Origin: DASYHS01 sp035998295
GTDB taxonomy: Bacteria > Pseudomonadota > Alphaproteobacteria > Azospirillales > Azospirillaceae
Direction of reading: 5' to 3'
Length of the DNA stretch: 64,000 nucleotides
NCBI RefSeq assembly: GCF_035998295.1
Contig: NZ_DASYHS010000157.1
Location: forward strand, 1-64,000
Shown here: positions 44,187 through 53,083 of the stretch, one piece after another
Layout of the letters: every line of letters begins with the position of its first letter
Position numbering within the stretch: the first letter of the stretch is position 1
Position numbers and translations under genes: made by a program
The notes under the pieces: generated by a model
Told to the model about the DNA's origin: nothing
Databases searched by the model: none
What the model saw: only the letters and a program-made list of their open reading frames with translations

Positions 44187-45253
44187 GCCGCCGGCCCGCC
44201 GGCGAGCACGTCGGACGGCCGGACCTCGCCGACCCGCAGCCCGGCGCGGTTGGCGAGCGGCGGCCGCAGCAGCGCCGCCAGGTCCTCGCCCGCGTCCGGC
44301 AGCACGCCGAGTTCGCCGAGGATCGCGGCCATTGCCACGCCGGCGGCGCGGCCCGCCCCGTCCTCGACCTTGACCGCCGCGCCCAGGCCAAGCTCCGGCA
44401 CGACCGCGCACATCACGCCTTCCGCGCCGACCTTCAGCAGCACCCGGCTGCCGGCCGCCTTCATCAGGCCGGTGTCGTAGCTGCCCCGGCCGCCGACGAG
44501 GTGCGGATGCGCGCTCCAGGCCCGGCGCAGCCGCGTCGCCGCCTCGGCCCGGCGGTCGGGCAGGCCCGAGGGATCGGCGATGCGTGCCATCGCGAAGGCG
44601 ATGCCGCCGAGCGGGATCGCGATCGTCGGGATGCCGCAGCCGTCATGGCCCCAGGGGGCGCCCTCGAGGGGGTGGCCGGTCATCTGCTCGAGAACGCCCA
44701 GGATGCGCTGCTGGACGGGGTGGTCGCGGCGGATGTAGCCCCGGGTCGGCTCGCCCCGATGCACCGCGGTCGTCAGCATGCCGGCATGCTTGCCCGAGCA
44801 GTTGTTGTGCACCGGGCGGGGCCCTTCGCCCCGGCGCAGCAGGTCGTGGGCCGTCTCCTCGTCGTAAGGCAGATGGACGCCGCATTCGAGGTCGGACGGG
44901 CCGAGGCCGATGCGCTCCAGCCAGGCCGCGACCCGGGCGGTATGCACGGGCTCGCCGGCATGCGAAGCGCAGGCAAGCGCCAACTCCTCGTCGCCGAGCT
45001 CGAAGGCGTCCGCAGCACCGGTCTCGATCAAGGGCAGGGCCTGGAGCGACTTGATGGCCGAGCGGGCGTAGACCGGCCGCTCGAAATCGCCCCAGTGGCG
45101 GACCACCCGGCCTTCCGCGTCGACGACGCAGGCCACGGCATGGTGGCGCGACTCGACCATGCCGCCGCGCGTCACCTCGACCAGGACGGGGGCGTCGTCC
45201 GGCTTATGCCCGGCCTCGTGGCCGCAGCAGGAGGAATGGGACTCGTCGCTCAT
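44183..45253 (-). CDS. L-asparaginase II (Rhizobium ReAV-like)
   Basis: A 356-residue enzyme of the thermolabile asparaginase II family, converting asparagine to aspartate and ammonia. Ser65-x-x-Lys68 (RSAIKSLQ) and Ser97 (ASHAGE) match the catalytic Ser-Lys pairs, and Cys152/Lys155 (NNCSGKHAGM) plus Cys206 (GHDGCGIP) match the zinc-binding Cys-Lys-Cys of Rhizobium etli ReAV. A short Cys/His N-terminal tail (MSDESHSSCCGHEAGHK) is extra and may bind metal. It is followed, with a 4-base overlap, by a methyltransferase and is divergent from an RNA methylase. Confidence 0.9.
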   Translation of the reverse strand: MSDESHSSCCGHEAGHKPDDAPVLVEVTRGGMVESRHHAVACVVDAEGRVVRHWGDFERPVYARSAIKSLQALPLIETGAADAFELGDEELALACASHAGEPVHTARVAAWLERIGLGPSDLECGVHLPYDEETAHDLLRRGEGPRPVHNNCSGKHAGMLTTAVHRGEPTRGYIRRDHPVQQRILGVLEQMTGHPLEGAPWGHDGCGIPTIAIPLGGIAFAMARIADPSGLPDRRAEAATRLRRAWSAHPHLVGGRGSYDTGLMKAAGSRVLLKVGAEGVMCAVVPELGLGAAVKVEDGAGRAAGVAMAAILGELGVLPDAGEDLAALLRPPLANRAGLRVGEVRPSDVLAGGPAA

Positions 45254-45348
45254 CTCGGACCGTCGCGGTAGGGAACGGGGACGGCCGCCCGGACGGGCGG
45301 TCGCCCCCGATACTTGCCCTGCGGCGGCGGCAGGTGCAAGGTGCGGGC

Positions 45349-45948
45349 ATGCGTGGATACTTCGCCATCGGCGTCGAGGGGGTCAGCAAGGTCTTCAACG
45401 TCGGGAGCCTGGTCCGTTCGGCCCATGCCTTCGGCGCGAGCTTCGCCTTCACCGTGGCGAGCCGGCTGAACCTGCGCGACATGAAGGTGTCCGACACCTC
45501 CGACGCGCGCACCCATCTGCCGCTCTACACCTGGCCCGACCCCGAGGGCATGCGGCTTCCCGAGGGCTGCAGCCTGGTCGGCGTCGAGCTCTTGGACGAA
45601 GCCGTCGACCTGCCAAGCTTCCGACATCCCCTGCGCGCAGCCTATGTCCTCGGGCCGGAACGGGGCAGCCTGTCGCCCGCCCTGGTCGAGCGGTGCGAGT
45701 TCGTGGTCAGGATACCGACCCGCTTCTGCGTCAACGTCGGGGTCGCCGGCGCGCTGGTGATGTACGACCGCATGATCAGCCTGGGCCGTTTCGCGGAACG
45801 GCCGGTCCGCGTCGGCGGCCCGGCCGAGGGGCCGGCGCGCCAAACCCACGGCGTGCAGGCGCATGGCGCGCAGAAGGTACGCACCCGCCGCGACCGCCGT
45901 CTCGCCGCCCAGGAGTTCCGGGCCGACGCCCCGGGCGAGGACCGCTAA
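45349..45948 (+). CDS. TrmH/SpoU-family RNA methyltransferase
   Basis: A 199-residue 2'-O-ribose methyltransferase of the SPOUT class. Motif 1 NVGSLVRSAHAFGA, motif 2 LGPERGSLSPALVERC and motif 3 RIPTRFCVNVGVAGALVMYDR form the trefoil-knot SAM site. No N-terminal RNA-binding domain is present; a basic C-terminal tail (KVRTRRDRRLAAQEFRA) may bind RNA. The ATG at 45349 is preferred to an upstream GTG at 45334. Target (tRNA or rRNA) unknown. Confidence 0.9.
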   Translation: MRGYFAIGVEGVSKVFNVGSLVRSAHAFGASFAFTVASRLNLRDMKVSDTSDARTHLPLYTWPDPEGMRLPEGCSLVGVELLDEAVDLPSFRHPLRAAYVLGPERGSLSPALVERCEFVVRIPTRFCVNVGVAGALVMYDRMISLGRFAERPVRVGGPAEGPARQTHGVQAHGAQKVRTRRDRRLAAQEFRADAPGEDR

Positions 45949-46128
45949 AATTTCGCCACAAAACCCGGCAGACTGGGACCAGGCGGCCCCGAACGCACCG
46001 GTTGCGGTACGGGCCGCCCCGCAACCTGCTCCGGTCCGGCGGTCCCGCTGGAAATTCCGCCTCAACCCATGTACCGTGGCCCCCTCGCGATGCCGCACCG
46101 CACCCGCACGAAGAGTCCGCGCTCCTCC

Positions 46129-46656
46129 ATGCTACGACGCCTGATCCCTTCCGTGACCGCCGCCCTGCTCCTCGGCAGCGCATTCCTCTCCGCAGCCGCC
46201 TCGGCCGCCGAACCCAAGCTGGTCGGCTCGCACAAGGACTGGAACGTCTTCACCTACGAGGAGAACGGGAACCGGGTCTGCTATATGGCGAGCCGGCCGA
46301 CCAAGCACGAGGGCAACTACCGGGCGCGTGGAGAGATCTACGTGCTGGTCACGCAACGCCCGGCCGAAAAGAGCCTCGACGTCGTCAGCGTGATCGCCGG
46401 CTATACCTACCAGCCCGCCAGCGAGACGACGGTCCAGATCGGCAACCAGACCTTCCGGCTGTTCACCGACGGCGACACGGCCTGGGCCCGGGACGAGGCG
46501 ACGGACCGCCAGATCGTAGCCGCGATCCGTGGCGGCAACTCGATGGTCGTGCGCGGTACGTCGAACCGCGGCACCGCGACGACGGACACCTACAGCCTTG
46601 CCGGCTCGTCCGCCGCCTACACCGCCATGAACTCCGCTTGCGGCGTCAGCCGATAA
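46129..46656 (+). CDS. IalB-family exported protein
   Basis: A 175-residue secreted protein similar to invasion-associated locus B proteins, common in alphaproteobacteria and not restricted to pathogens. A signal peptide ends AAASAAEPK. The mature domain contains KDWNVFTYEENGNRVCYMAS and ends CGVSR, the usual disulfide pair of the family. ATG at 46129 was chosen from the signal-peptide position; an in-frame ATG at 46090 is possible. The stop codon lies inside a 29-base tandem repeat (46639-46724), which looks like a slippage product. Confidence 0.85.
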   Translation: MLRRLIPSVTAALLLGSAFLSAAASAAEPKLVGSHKDWNVFTYEENGNRVCYMASRPTKHEGNYRARGEIYVLVTQRPAEKSLDVVSVIAGYTYQPASETTVQIGNQTFRLFTDGDTAWARDEATDRQIVAAIRGGNSMVVRGTSNRGTATTDTYSLAGSSAAYTAMNSACGVSR

Positions 46657-46724
46657 AAAACGCCGCCTGCGGCGTCAGCCGATAAAAAACGCCGCCTGCG
46701 GCATCAGCCGTTAAAAGCGCCGCC
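46639..46724. repeat. 29-base tandem repeat across the IalB stop codon (3 copies)
   Basis: Two identical 29-base units (46639-46667 and 46668-46696) and a third degenerate 28-base unit (46697-46724). Each contains GTCAGCCGATAA (Val-Ser-Arg-stop) or its variant, a run of A, and the inverted repeat ACGCCGC-CT-GCGGCGT, so the unit includes the gene's last codons. On the minus strand each hairpin is followed by a run of six T, like a terminator. Confidence 0.9.
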
Positions 46725-46789
46725 CTGCGGCGGGGGCCGACCCCACTTTCCTTTTGACAGCGGCGGGCGCAGAGCCCATTTCTGCGCCC

Positions 46790-47956
46790 ATGGGTGTCCT
46801 CAGTCATGCCAGCACGTTCGCGCCGACCGTCGGGTCGGACGGGCGCCGCAATCTCGTCGGGCTCGACCGGGCCGAGCTGACCGCCGCGGTCGCCGAGCTC
46901 GGGCTCGAGCCGTTCCGCGCACGCCAGCTCTGGCACTGGATCTATCATCGCGGCGCCACATCGTTCGAAACGATGACGACGCTCGCCAAGCCCGTGCGCG
47001 AACGCCTGTCCGGGCATTTCATGGTCCGCCGTCCCGAGGTCAGCCGGGATCTCCGCTCCGAGGACGGCACGCGCAAATGGCTGTTGCGCATGGAGGATGG
47101 CCAGCAGTTCGAAACGGTGCACATCCCGGAGGAGGACCGCGGCACCTTGTGCGTCTCCTCGCAGGTAGGCTGCACCCTGACCTGCCGCTTCTGCCACACC
47201 GGTACGCAGCGCCTCGTGCGCAACCTTGAGGCGGGCGAGATCGTCGCCCAGGTCATGATGGCCCGCGACGCGCTCGACGAGTGGCCGGCGCCGCCGGACG
47301 GGCGGCTACTGTCCAACATCGTGATGATGGGCATGGGCGAACCGCTCTACAATTACGAGAACGTCGCCAAGGCGCTGAAGATCGTGATGGATGGCGAGGG
47401 TATCTCGATCAGCAAGCGGCGCATCACACTGTCGACCTCGGGCGTGGTGCCGATAATGCGGCGCTGCGGCGAGGAGCTGGGCGTCAATCTCGCAGTATCC
47501 CTGCACGCGGTCACGGACGAGCTGCGCGACCGCATCGTGCCGATCAACCGGAAATACCCGATCGCCGAGCTGCTGGAGGCCTGCCGCACCTATCCCGGCG
47601 CCAGCAACGCGCGTCGCATCACCTTCGAGTACGTGATGCTGAAGGGCGTGAACGACAGCCTCGCCGACGCGCGCGAGCTGGTGCGCCTGCTGAAGGGCAT
47701 CCCGTCCAAGATCAACCTGATCCCGTTCAATCCCTGGCCGGGCGCCCCGTTCGAGCGCTCGGACCGCAAACAGATCGAGCGCTTCGCCGACTTCGTCAAC
47801 GCGGCCGGCTATGCCAGTCCGGTGCGGACGCCGCGTGGCGAGGATATCATGGCGGCATGCGGCCAGTTGAAGTCCGACAGCCTGCGCCTCTCGGCCGCCG
47901 AGCGCGCAGCCATGGCCCAGGTGATCGCGGAGAAGGAAGCGGCCCAGTCCCTCTGA
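46790..47956 (+). CDS. rlmN: 23S rRNA/tRNA (adenine-C2) methyltransferase RlmN
   Basis: A 388-residue radical SAM enzyme methylating A2503 of 23S rRNA and A37 of tRNAs. The cluster Cys128-x3-Cys132-x2-Cys135 lies in SSQVGCTLTCRFCHTGTQ, VMMGMGEPLYNYENV is the GGEP-equivalent, and the C-terminal CGQLKSDS carries the second reactive Cys. The ATG at 46790 (MGVLSHASTF) precedes a short non-conserved leader. Its stop lies in a 14-base tandem repeat. Confidence 0.97.
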   Translation: MGVLSHASTFAPTVGSDGRRNLVGLDRAELTAAVAELGLEPFRARQLWHWIYHRGATSFETMTTLAKPVRERLSGHFMVRRPEVSRDLRSEDGTRKWLLRMEDGQQFETVHIPEEDRGTLCVSSQVGCTLTCRFCHTGTQRLVRNLEAGEIVAQVMMARDALDEWPAPPDGRLLSNIVMMGMGEPLYNYENVAKALKIVMDGEGISISKRRITLSTSGVVPIMRRCGEELGVNLAVSLHAVTDELRDRIVPINRKYPIAELLEACRTYPGASNARRITFEYVMLKGVNDSLADARELVRLLKGIPSKINLIPFNPWPGAPFERSDRKQIERFADFVNAAGYASPVRTPRGEDIMAACGQLKSDSLRLSAAERAAMAQVIAEKEAAQSL

Positions 47957-47991
47957 CCGGGCCCCTCTGACCGGGCCCCTCTGACCAGGCC
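47951..47991. repeat. 14-base tandem repeat across the rlmN stop codon
   Basis: CTCTGACCGGGCCC occurs twice exactly (47951-47964 and 47965-47978) and a third time with one change and one missing base (47979-47991). The first copy contains the rlmN TGA stop. Confidence 0.9.
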
Positions 47992-48064
47992 GCACTTTCG
48001 GCGGAACACTCCACCTTCGCGCCTGTTTGGCTGGCGTGACACGAAAACTCGGATGGGGAGCGTC

Positions 48065-48250
48065 ATGGAATTTCTGCTCGGGCTGGTCGTCTTCGTCCTC
48101 GACGTCTGGGCCATCATTCACGTCATCGGCAGCAGATCGTCCACGCTCGCCAAGGTGCTGTGGGTGTTGCTGATCCTGATCATGCCGGTGGTGGGCTTCC
48201 TGATCTGGCTGGTCGCCGGCCCGCGGCGAACCGCCTCGATGGCGACCTGA
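48065..48250 (+). CDS. PLDc_N-like small membrane protein
   Basis: A 61-residue protein with two helices (FLLGLVVFVLDVWAIIHVI and AKVLWVLLILIMPVVGFLIW) ending VAGPRR; the PVVGFLIWLVAGPR motif matches the N-terminal domain family found before phospholipase D nucleases. Members may be regulatory or structural; no function is known. ATG at 48065 follows GGGGAG at a good distance. It opens a run of three small membrane protein genes on this strand. Confidence 0.8.
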   Translation: MEFLLGLVVFVLDVWAIIHVIGSRSSTLAKVLWVLLILIMPVVGFLIWLVAGPRRTASMAT

Positions 48251-48332
48251 CGCGACGGAAAAACCTGCCGGCGGAAGGATTTTCGGCTCGACAGACGCCC
48301 CCTCGATCCCCTTTTCTCTCGCGATCGATCGG

Positions 48333-48572
48333 ATGCGCGGGTGGTGTCTTCCTTTGCTCGGTTCCCTCATCAACTCCCTGGTGGTCGGCGCGCTGACGGT
48401 CTGGCCCCTCGCGCGCATCCTGCGGCGCGCCGGCCTGTCGCCGTGGTGGTCGCTGCTGACCTTCCTGCCCCTGGTCGGGCTGCTGGCTGTCGCCGCCGTG
48501 CTGGCGCTCAAGCCTTGGCCGACCATGCCGCCGCCGCCTCCGCCGCCGCTGCGCAAGCAGCGGGCGACCTGA
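48333..48572 (+). CDS. Small membrane protein (79 aa)
   Basis: Two hydrophobic helices (LLGSLINSLVVGALTVWPL and WSLLTFLPLVGLLAVAAVLAL) flanking RILRRAGLSPWW, then a proline run (PPPPPPP). It resembles the next protein in the pattern of helix, Arg/Gly turn, Trp-Ser helix, suggesting a family relation. Function unknown; the ATG at 48333 lacks a strong ribosome site. Confidence 0.6.
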   Translation: MRGWCLPLLGSLINSLVVGALTVWPLARILRRAGLSPWWSLLTFLPLVGLLAVAAVLALKPWPTMPPPPPPPLRKQRAT

Positions 48573-48585
48573 GGAGGTGCCGGCC

Positions 48586-48915
48586 ATGGACCCCGTGATC
48601 GAGACCGTGACGGCCGAGTCGGCGTTGCCTTCCGTCGCCGGCCACTGGCTGCTGGACGGCGTGCTGAGCCTGCCGGCCTGGCTCAGCCTGCTCATCGTCA
48701 GCCTGATCGTCGCCGGCAGGATCGGCTTCGCCGGCTTCGTCCTGGCCAAGACCGGGCGCAGTCCCCTGTGGGCGTTGGTACTGATGGTCCCGTTGGCCGA
48801 GATCCTTGTCGTCTGGGCGCTGGCCTATGCGCGCTGGCCGCGCTGGCAGGCCGGCCGGACCGAAGATCGGGTCGACAACCGGCGGGTCGACGACCGGCGG
48901 CCCGACGGGCCGTAG
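48586..48915 (+). CDS. Small membrane protein (109 aa)
   Basis: The ATG at 48586 follows GAGGAGG at a good distance. Two helices (LSLPAWLSLLIVSLIVAGRI and LWALVLMVPLAEILVVWALAY) flank LAKTGRSPLWA, a layout like that of the preceding protein; the C-terminal tail is charged (DRVDNRRVDDRRPDGP). The gene begins 13 bases after the previous one, so they are probably cotranscribed. Function unknown. Confidence 0.7.
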   Translation: MDPVIETVTAESALPSVAGHWLLDGVLSLPAWLSLLIVSLIVAGRIGFAGFVLAKTGRSPLWALVLMVPLAEILVVWALAYARWPRWQAGRTEDRVDNRRVDDRRPDGP

Positions 48916-48918
48916 CGG

Positions 48919-49167
48919 TCACTCCCGGTCGCGCCGGTCGCGGCGCCACTCGTCGGCGGCCTGATCGTAGCCCCGGCGATGGCTGTAGAAGACGAGGAAC
49001 ATCAGCCCCACGCCGAGCACGAGCGTGCCGAGCACGCCGAGCGCCATCGCCACCATCCCGTGAGTGCTGAGCTCGACCGGCGCGGCGGCCGCCATCCAGC
49101 GGTAGACCAGCACCGCGGCGACGACCAGCACGCCCAGCAGGACGCCCACCGTCAGCATCGTCTTCAT
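48919..49167 (-). CDS. Small two-helix membrane protein (82 aa)
   Basis: An 82-residue protein with helices at about residues 3-26 and 38-62 (MVAMALGVLGTLVLGVGLMFLV inclusive) and a charged C-terminal tail (SHRRGYDQAADEWRRDRRDRE). It is convergent with the preceding gene, 3 bases away, and divergent from argG. Function unknown. Confidence 0.7.
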   Translation of the reverse strand: MKTMLTVGVLLGVLVVAAVLVYRWMAAAAPVELSTHGMVAMALGVLGTLVLGVGLMFLVFYSHRRGYDQAADEWRRDRRDRE

Positions 49168-49225
49168 CGTTCGCCCTTTCCGTTTCCCGCCGGTTCAACC
49201 ACCGCGAGGTGTGGGTAGTTGCCCA

Positions 49226-49248
49226 GCGCCGGGCTTGCGGCCCGGCGC
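49226..49248. other. Hairpin upstream of argG
   Basis: A 9-bp GC stem (GCGCCGGGC with GCCCGGCGC) with a 5-base loop lies 54 bases before the argG ATG. It could be a transcript-leader structure, but nothing shows regulation by arginine. Confidence 0.35.
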
Positions 49249-49301
49249 GTCACGCTCTACCTTCCCGCGGTTTCCCACTCCTCACCCGCATGGGCAAGAT
49301 C

Positions 49302-50513
<1,212 letters not shown>

Positions 50514-50540
50514 GCCGGACCGAATTCGCCGGTGCTCCCC

Positions 50541-51230
50541 TCAGCCCGCGGGCAGGGGGGAGGCCCCGATCACCGGGGCGTGGAAGTGCAGCAGCAGCGC
50601 GTACAGCACGAGGGCGGCGAGGATGCGCGGCCATCCCGTCTCGCGTAGCGCGGCCCCCACGGACTGGCGGCCGGACAGGACGGCCGCAAACGGCAGGTTC
50701 GACGTCGCCGCCGCGAAGCTCTCCCAGGCCGGCCCCTGGCGGCGTGCCGACTTGGCCTCGATCAGCAGCGTCCCTCCCAACGCCAGCACCGCGAAAGTAC
50801 CGAAGAACAATACCGAGGCGAGGTCGCCGTTCGGCACCAGATGGGCCAGCGCCCACAGGCCGATGCCCCACATCACGGGATTGCGCGTGACGCGCAGCAT
50901 GCCGCGCACGCTCGATGCCGACAGCCGTTCCTGCTGGCCGACCGCGGTCGGATTGGGCGTGCTGACGCCTGCGACCAGCAGCACGAGCGAAAGCGGCACC
51001 ACGAGCAGCGGGACCCAGGCCTGCCAAGGCGCCGTCCCCCATAGCGCGACGAACGGCGCGCGCCGGTAGGCCGCAACCAGCCATACGATCGCGGCCAGCG
51101 CGACCAGGGAGTACAGGGCGAGGAAGGCGCGCTCCCCCAGACGCGCGGCCAGCACGCTGCGCAGCGGCGTGCTCGACGCGCCGAAATGCGTGGCCAGCAG
51201 CACCACCGCCGCCAGGATCAGCGTCTCCAT
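50541..51230 (-). CDS. NnrU family membrane protein
   Basis: A 229-residue inner-membrane protein with six to seven helices. Family motifs include NPVMWGIGLWALAHLVPNGD and FGTFAVLALGGTLLIEAKSAR. NnrU proteins are linked to nitric oxide/nitrite metabolism in rhodobacteria but many, as probably here, occur without denitrification genes. It is convergent with argG. Confidence 0.88.
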   Translation of the reverse strand: METLILAAVVLLATHFGASSTPLRSVLAARLGERAFLALYSLVALAAIVWLVAAYRRAPFVALWGTAPWQAWVPLLVVPLSLVLLVAGVSTPNPTAVGQQERLSASSVRGMLRVTRNPVMWGIGLWALAHLVPNGDLASVLFFGTFAVLALGGTLLIEAKSARRQGPAWESFAAATSNLPFAAVLSGRQSVGAALRETGWPRILAALVLYALLLHFHAPVIGASPLPAG

Positions 51231-51344
51231 ACCCCTCTCCGTCCGCTCGAAGACGTCGCGAGGCTAGCGCGTCGGCCGGCCGCACGGAACCGGGAACCGC
51301 TCCACCCGTTCCCCGGATGCGCAAACGGAAAAGAGGAGCGATGC

Positions 51345-51785
51345 ATGGAGGAGACGGCCAGAGGGGCCGCTGGCATCGATGCCGCCTCCGAAGGGACGGG
51401 CCGCATGGCGGTGCCGGAATGGTACGACCTGTCGCTGCACTGGATAACGCTCGGCATCGAGACGGCGGGGATCGTCGTGATCGTGGTGGCGGTGGTTTCG
51501 GCGACGGCCATCTTCGTCGCAGCGCTGGCGGCCAGGCGCCGCGACCTCTCCTCCGCCTACCATGGTTACCGGACGCGCCTTGCGCGCGGCATCCTGCTGG
51601 GCCTCGAGTTCCTGGTCGCCGCCGACATCATCGGCACCGTTGCGGTCGACCCGACACTGCGCAACGTCGCGATCCTCGGGCTCATCGTCCTGATACGGAC
51701 CTTCCTCAGCTTCTCGCTGGAAACGGAGATCGAGGGCCGCTGGCCGTGGAAACGGGGGCCGCGCGACGACAAGGGCGGCTCTTGA
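51345..51785 (+). CDS. DUF1622 membrane protein
   Basis: A 146-residue protein with three helices: about 36-60 (LGIETAGIVVIVVAVVSAT), 84-103 (LARGILLGLEFLVAADIIGT) and 108-130 (LRNVAILGLIVLIRTFLSFSL), ending in a charged tail. The RGILLGLEFLVAADII motif is typical of DUF1622. Function unknown. The ATG at 51345 follows AGAGGAG. Confidence 0.85.
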   Translation: MEETARGAAGIDAASEGTGRMAVPEWYDLSLHWITLGIETAGIVVIVVAVVSATAIFVAALAARRRDLSSAYHGYRTRLARGILLGLEFLVAADIIGTVAVDPTLRNVAILGLIVLIRTFLSFSLETEIEGRWPWKRGPRDDKGGS

Positions 51786-51791
51786 GCCCCG

Positions 51792-52046
51792 TCAGTAGCG
51801 CCTCGGCGGCCCGCCGCGCCCGCCCCGGCTGCCGCCCCCGGTGACGCCCCCGTTGAGCGCCAGCCACAGGCCGACCGCGGCGAGCAGGCCGATCAACGTT
51901 CCGCCGCCGCCCGAGCCCGCGAGGAACAGGCTCCACAGCACGGAGACGACGGCGCCGCCCAGGAAGGCGACCCAGGCCAGGGCGTCGGGATTGCGCCGCC
52001 GAGGGGGTCGGGGCTGGTTCGGCCGGCGGAAATCGTGGACGGACAT
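51792..52046 (-). CDS. Small membrane protein (84 aa)
   Basis: One N-terminal basic segment (RRPNQPRPPRRRN), one or two hydrophobic helices (ALAWVAFLGGAVVSVLWSLF and LIGLLAAVGLWLAL) and a Gly/Arg-rich tail (GGGSRGGRGGPPRRY). It begins 35 bases after corA on the same strand and could be cotranscribed with it. Not recognised. Confidence 0.6.
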   Translation of the reverse strand: MSVHDFRRPNQPRPPRRRNPDALAWVAFLGGAVVSVLWSLFLAGSGGGGTLIGLLAAVGLWLALNGGVTGGGSRGGRGGPPRRY

Positions 52047-52081
52047 GGACGGCTCCGGAACGTTGGCAGGGCGGACCCGTG

Positions 52082-53083
52082 TCAGAGCCAACCCTTGCGG
52101 CGGAAATAGGCGAGCGGAACGATGGCCGAGACCACCATCATCAACAGGGCGAGCGGATATCCCAGCGGCCATTCGAGTTCCGGCATCACCTCGAAGTTCA
52201 TGCCGTAGATGCTGGCGATCAGGGTCGGCGGCAGGAACACGACGGCAACGACCGAGAAGATCTTGATGATGGCGTTCTGCTCGATGTTGATGACGCCGAG
52301 CGTCGCATCCAGCAGGAACCCGGTCTGGTTGGCGAGGAAGGCCGCATGCTCGGAGATCGAACGCAGGTCGCGCGTCAGCGTCTTCAGCAGCGCCTTCTGC
52401 TCCTTGCCCAGCCGGCCGGAATGCACCGCGACGAAATAGGCCAACAGGCGGTCGAGCCCGGCGAGACTGTCGCGCGTCTTGTGCGTAAGGTCGCCGACCT
52501 GCCCGATGCTGCGCATCACGTCCGTCAGCGCGGCCGGCCGGCCGGCCGCGCCGCCGTCGCGCCGGCCGGCCGACGTGGTCGGGTCGGCGACGAAGATGCA
52601 GCGGCCGAGTTCGTCCAGGCGTCCCCCGATCAGCTCCAGCACGTCGGCCGCACGGTCGATGATCGCGTCCAGAAGGTTCAGCATCGCCTCCTCGGGACCC
52701 GCGAGCAGGTCGGGCTGCCGGCGGATGCGCGCGGTGAAGGTCGCGACCGATTTCGGTTCGACGAACCGGACGGTGACGAGGAGCTTCTGGGTCAGTATGA
52801 ACGTGATCGGTCCCAGCTCGGGATGCTCCGTGTCGGCGCGCGTGATGACCGGCGCCGTCATGTAGGCGGCAGGCCCCTCCGCGTAGAGGCGGCTCGAGAC
52901 CTCGATCTCCTTCATCTCCTCGCGCGTCGGCGGCTCGATCCCGGCGACGGTGGCGACATGGGCCCGTTCGGCGTCGTCGGGATGCAGCAGGTCGATCCAT
53001 ACCGTGCCCTCGGGCAACGGCACGCCCGGCGCCAGCGGCAGTTCGACGACGGCACCGGAGGCCAGTCCATAGGCTCGGATCAT
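52082..53083 (-). CDS. corA: CorA-family magnesium/cobalt transporter
   Basis: A 333-residue pentameric divalent-cation channel. The cytoplasmic funnel fills about residues 1-270; two C-terminal helices follow, the first ending in the selectivity motif YGMNFE. A short insertion rich in Gly/Arg (SAGRRDGGAAGR) lies near residue 180. The ATG overlaps the folD stop as TGATG-type contact at 53083, so folD and corA are coupled. Confidence 0.92.
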   Translation of the reverse strand: MIRAYGLASGAVVELPLAPGVPLPEGTVWIDLLHPDDAERAHVATVAGIEPPTREEMKEIEVSSRLYAEGPAAYMTAPVITRADTEHPELGPITFILTQKLLVTVRFVEPKSVATFTARIRRQPDLLAGPEEAMLNLLDAIIDRAADVLELIGGRLDELGRCIFVADPTTSAGRRDGGAAGRPAALTDVMRSIGQVGDLTHKTRDSLAGLDRLLAYFVAVHSGRLGKEQKALLKTLTRDLRSISEHAAFLANQTGFLLDATLGVINIEQNAIIKIFSVVAVVFLPPTLIASIYGMNFEVMPELEWPLGYPLALLMMVVSAIVPLAYFRRKGWL

